Part shown: positions 7,472-7,656 of the stretch, one piece after another
Layout: the number at the start of each line of letters is the position of its first letter
Numbering within the stretch: the first letter of the stretch is position 1
NCBI GenBank assembly: GCA_029934845.1
Contig: JAOZLN010000114.1
Location: 1-7,656 of the forward strand
Reading direction: 5' to 3'
Length of the DNA stretch: 7,656 bases
Source: Candidatus Sabulitectum sp.
Lineage (GTDB): Bacteria; Fermentibacterota; Fermentibacteria; Fermentibacterales; JCC-6
The notes under the pieces: generated by a model
Database searches by the model: none
What the model was told of the DNA's origin: nothing
Seen by the model: only the letters and a program-made list of their open reading frames with translations
Translations under genes and position numbers: made by a program

Positions 7472-7571
7472 TTACGCCCCTCCCTCTTTTCCTGTTATAA
7501 AAAAGGCCGAATTGGTGTAAAGAATATAGCGGTTCATCTTCCCGCTGAATAGGATATTCATTCATTCTCAT
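7464..7571 (-). CDS. Possible 35-residue small ORF bridging lolD and clpC
   Basis: An ATG at 7571, within the last codons of the ABC transporter gene, opens a 35-codon frame that ends with TGA at 7464-7466, just inside the clpC start. The peptide begins MRMNEYPIQREDE and ends with a basic NRKRGRGVIA. It spans the whole intergenic gap and would overlap both neighbours, a pattern seen with coupled genes. I recognise no family. There is no clear ribosome binding site, and the frame also covers the promoter-like element, so it may well be a chance ORF. A second ATG (7565) is two codons in. Confidence 0.2.
   Translation of the reverse strand: MRMNEYPIQREDEPLYSLHQFGLFYNRKRGRGVIA
7477..7484 (-). 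promoter_or_regulatory. Ribosome binding site deciding the TTG start of clpC
   Basis: GGGAGGGG on the minus strand contains GGAGG 7 nt before the TTG at 7471. The spacing and strength explain use of a rare TTG start and agree with the N-terminal alignment to ClpC proteins. Confidence 0.75.
7494..7521 (-). promoter_or_regulatory. Possible sigma70-like promoter upstream of clpC
   Basis: Reading the minus strand, TTTACA (7521-7516) and TATAAC (7499-7494) are separated by 16 bp, and each differs from the -35/-10 consensus at one base. A start about 7 nt downstream, near 7487, would give a leader of only some 16 nt that still contains the clpC ribosome binding site. It lies in the only sizeable gap of the operon (7472-7557). 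The promoter code of this lineage is unknown, so this is a pattern match only. Confidence 0.4.
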
Positions 7572-7656
7572 TCAAAACACCTGAGCTTAAGAACAACCTT
7601 CTGTGAACGGCAGAAGCCAGATCATGGCTGTGCGTTGCCAGAAGGAATGATCGGTT
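7558..7656 (-). CDS. ABC transporter ATP-binding protein, C-terminal end (LolD-like; 5' part beyond window)
   Basis: Only the last 32 codons are present, ending with TGA at 7558-7560. The segment FLLATHSHDLASAVHRR has the shape of the end of an ABC ATPase: a hydrophobic strand, then the switch (H-loop) histidine in ATHS, a helix with Asp-Leu-Ala, and a short strand with a turn (LFLSSGVLNENE) as in LolD/MacB-type proteins, which end soon after the H-loop. LolD powers LolCDE, which extracts lipoproteins from the inner membrane for delivery to the outer membrane, and this role would suit the neighbouring bamA and lpx genes. The ABC ATPase call is fairly firm. The LolD identity is inference from context, since the Walker and signature motifs lie outside the window. 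Confidence 0.6.
   Translation of the reverse strand, partial: NRSFLLATHSHDLASAVHRRLFLSSGVLNENE

Noticed and set aside
7528..7546. Hairpin AGCGG/CCGCT with a 9-nt loop as terminator of the upstream gene
   Set aside because: The stem is only 5 bp and the T-run (7500-7505) is over 20 nt downstream, so it does not form an intrinsic terminator.
1..7656. Novel defence, mobile or biosynthetic system
   Set aside because: Every gene-sized frame is accounted for by conserved envelope-biogenesis genes and clpC; no repeats, integrase, transposase or unusual composition break is visible.

Overview
The window is a tightly packed stretch of a bacterial chromosome with every recognisable gene on the minus strand. 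In transcription order (right to left) it holds: the 3' end of a LolD-like ABC ATPase gene; a possible 35-codon small ORF with a promoter-like element inside it; a full-length ClpC-type AAA+ unfoldase; bamA; a skp/ompH-like periplasmic chaperone gene; lpxD; and a fused lpxC-fabZ gene that runs off the left edge. Spacing is typical of an operon: 4-nt ATGA overlap for clpC/bamA, 11 nt for bamA/skp, 8-nt overlap for skp/lpxD and 16 nt for lpxD/lpxC-fabZ. No rRNA, tRNA, CRISPR, insertion sequence or clear terminator is visible, and no stretch longer than about 300 bases lacks a gene.

The organism is a diderm (outer-membrane, lipid A-making) bacterium of moderate G+C content (lines sampled by eye are close to half G+C). 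The bifunctional LpxC-FabZ protein is known from Bacteroidetes/Chlorobi-type lineages and related phyla. Together with the bamA-skp-lpxD-lpxC order and a ClpC (not ClpA) unfoldase, it points to the wider FCB group or a related uncultured lineage. This placement is inference; I cannot name a species.

The genes share one theme, outer-membrane construction. LolD powers release of lipoproteins from the inner membrane. BamA inserts beta-barrel proteins and Skp escorts them across the periplasm. LpxC and LpxD perform committed lipid A steps, and FabZ competes for the same 3-hydroxyacyl-ACP pool. The member that does not fit is ClpC, a cytoplasmic unfoldase/protease partner translationally coupled to bamA. 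Because the fusion removes the free LpxC C-terminus that FtsH recognises in E. coli, a co-transcribed protease component is an attractive but untested link to control of lipid A synthesis.

I found no wholly new system. The points worth a second look are the clpC placement and coupling, the LpxC-FabZ fusion, the strongly acidic Skp-like protein, a cysteine pair confined to POTRA2 of BamA, and the promoter-like element and small ORF before clpC.
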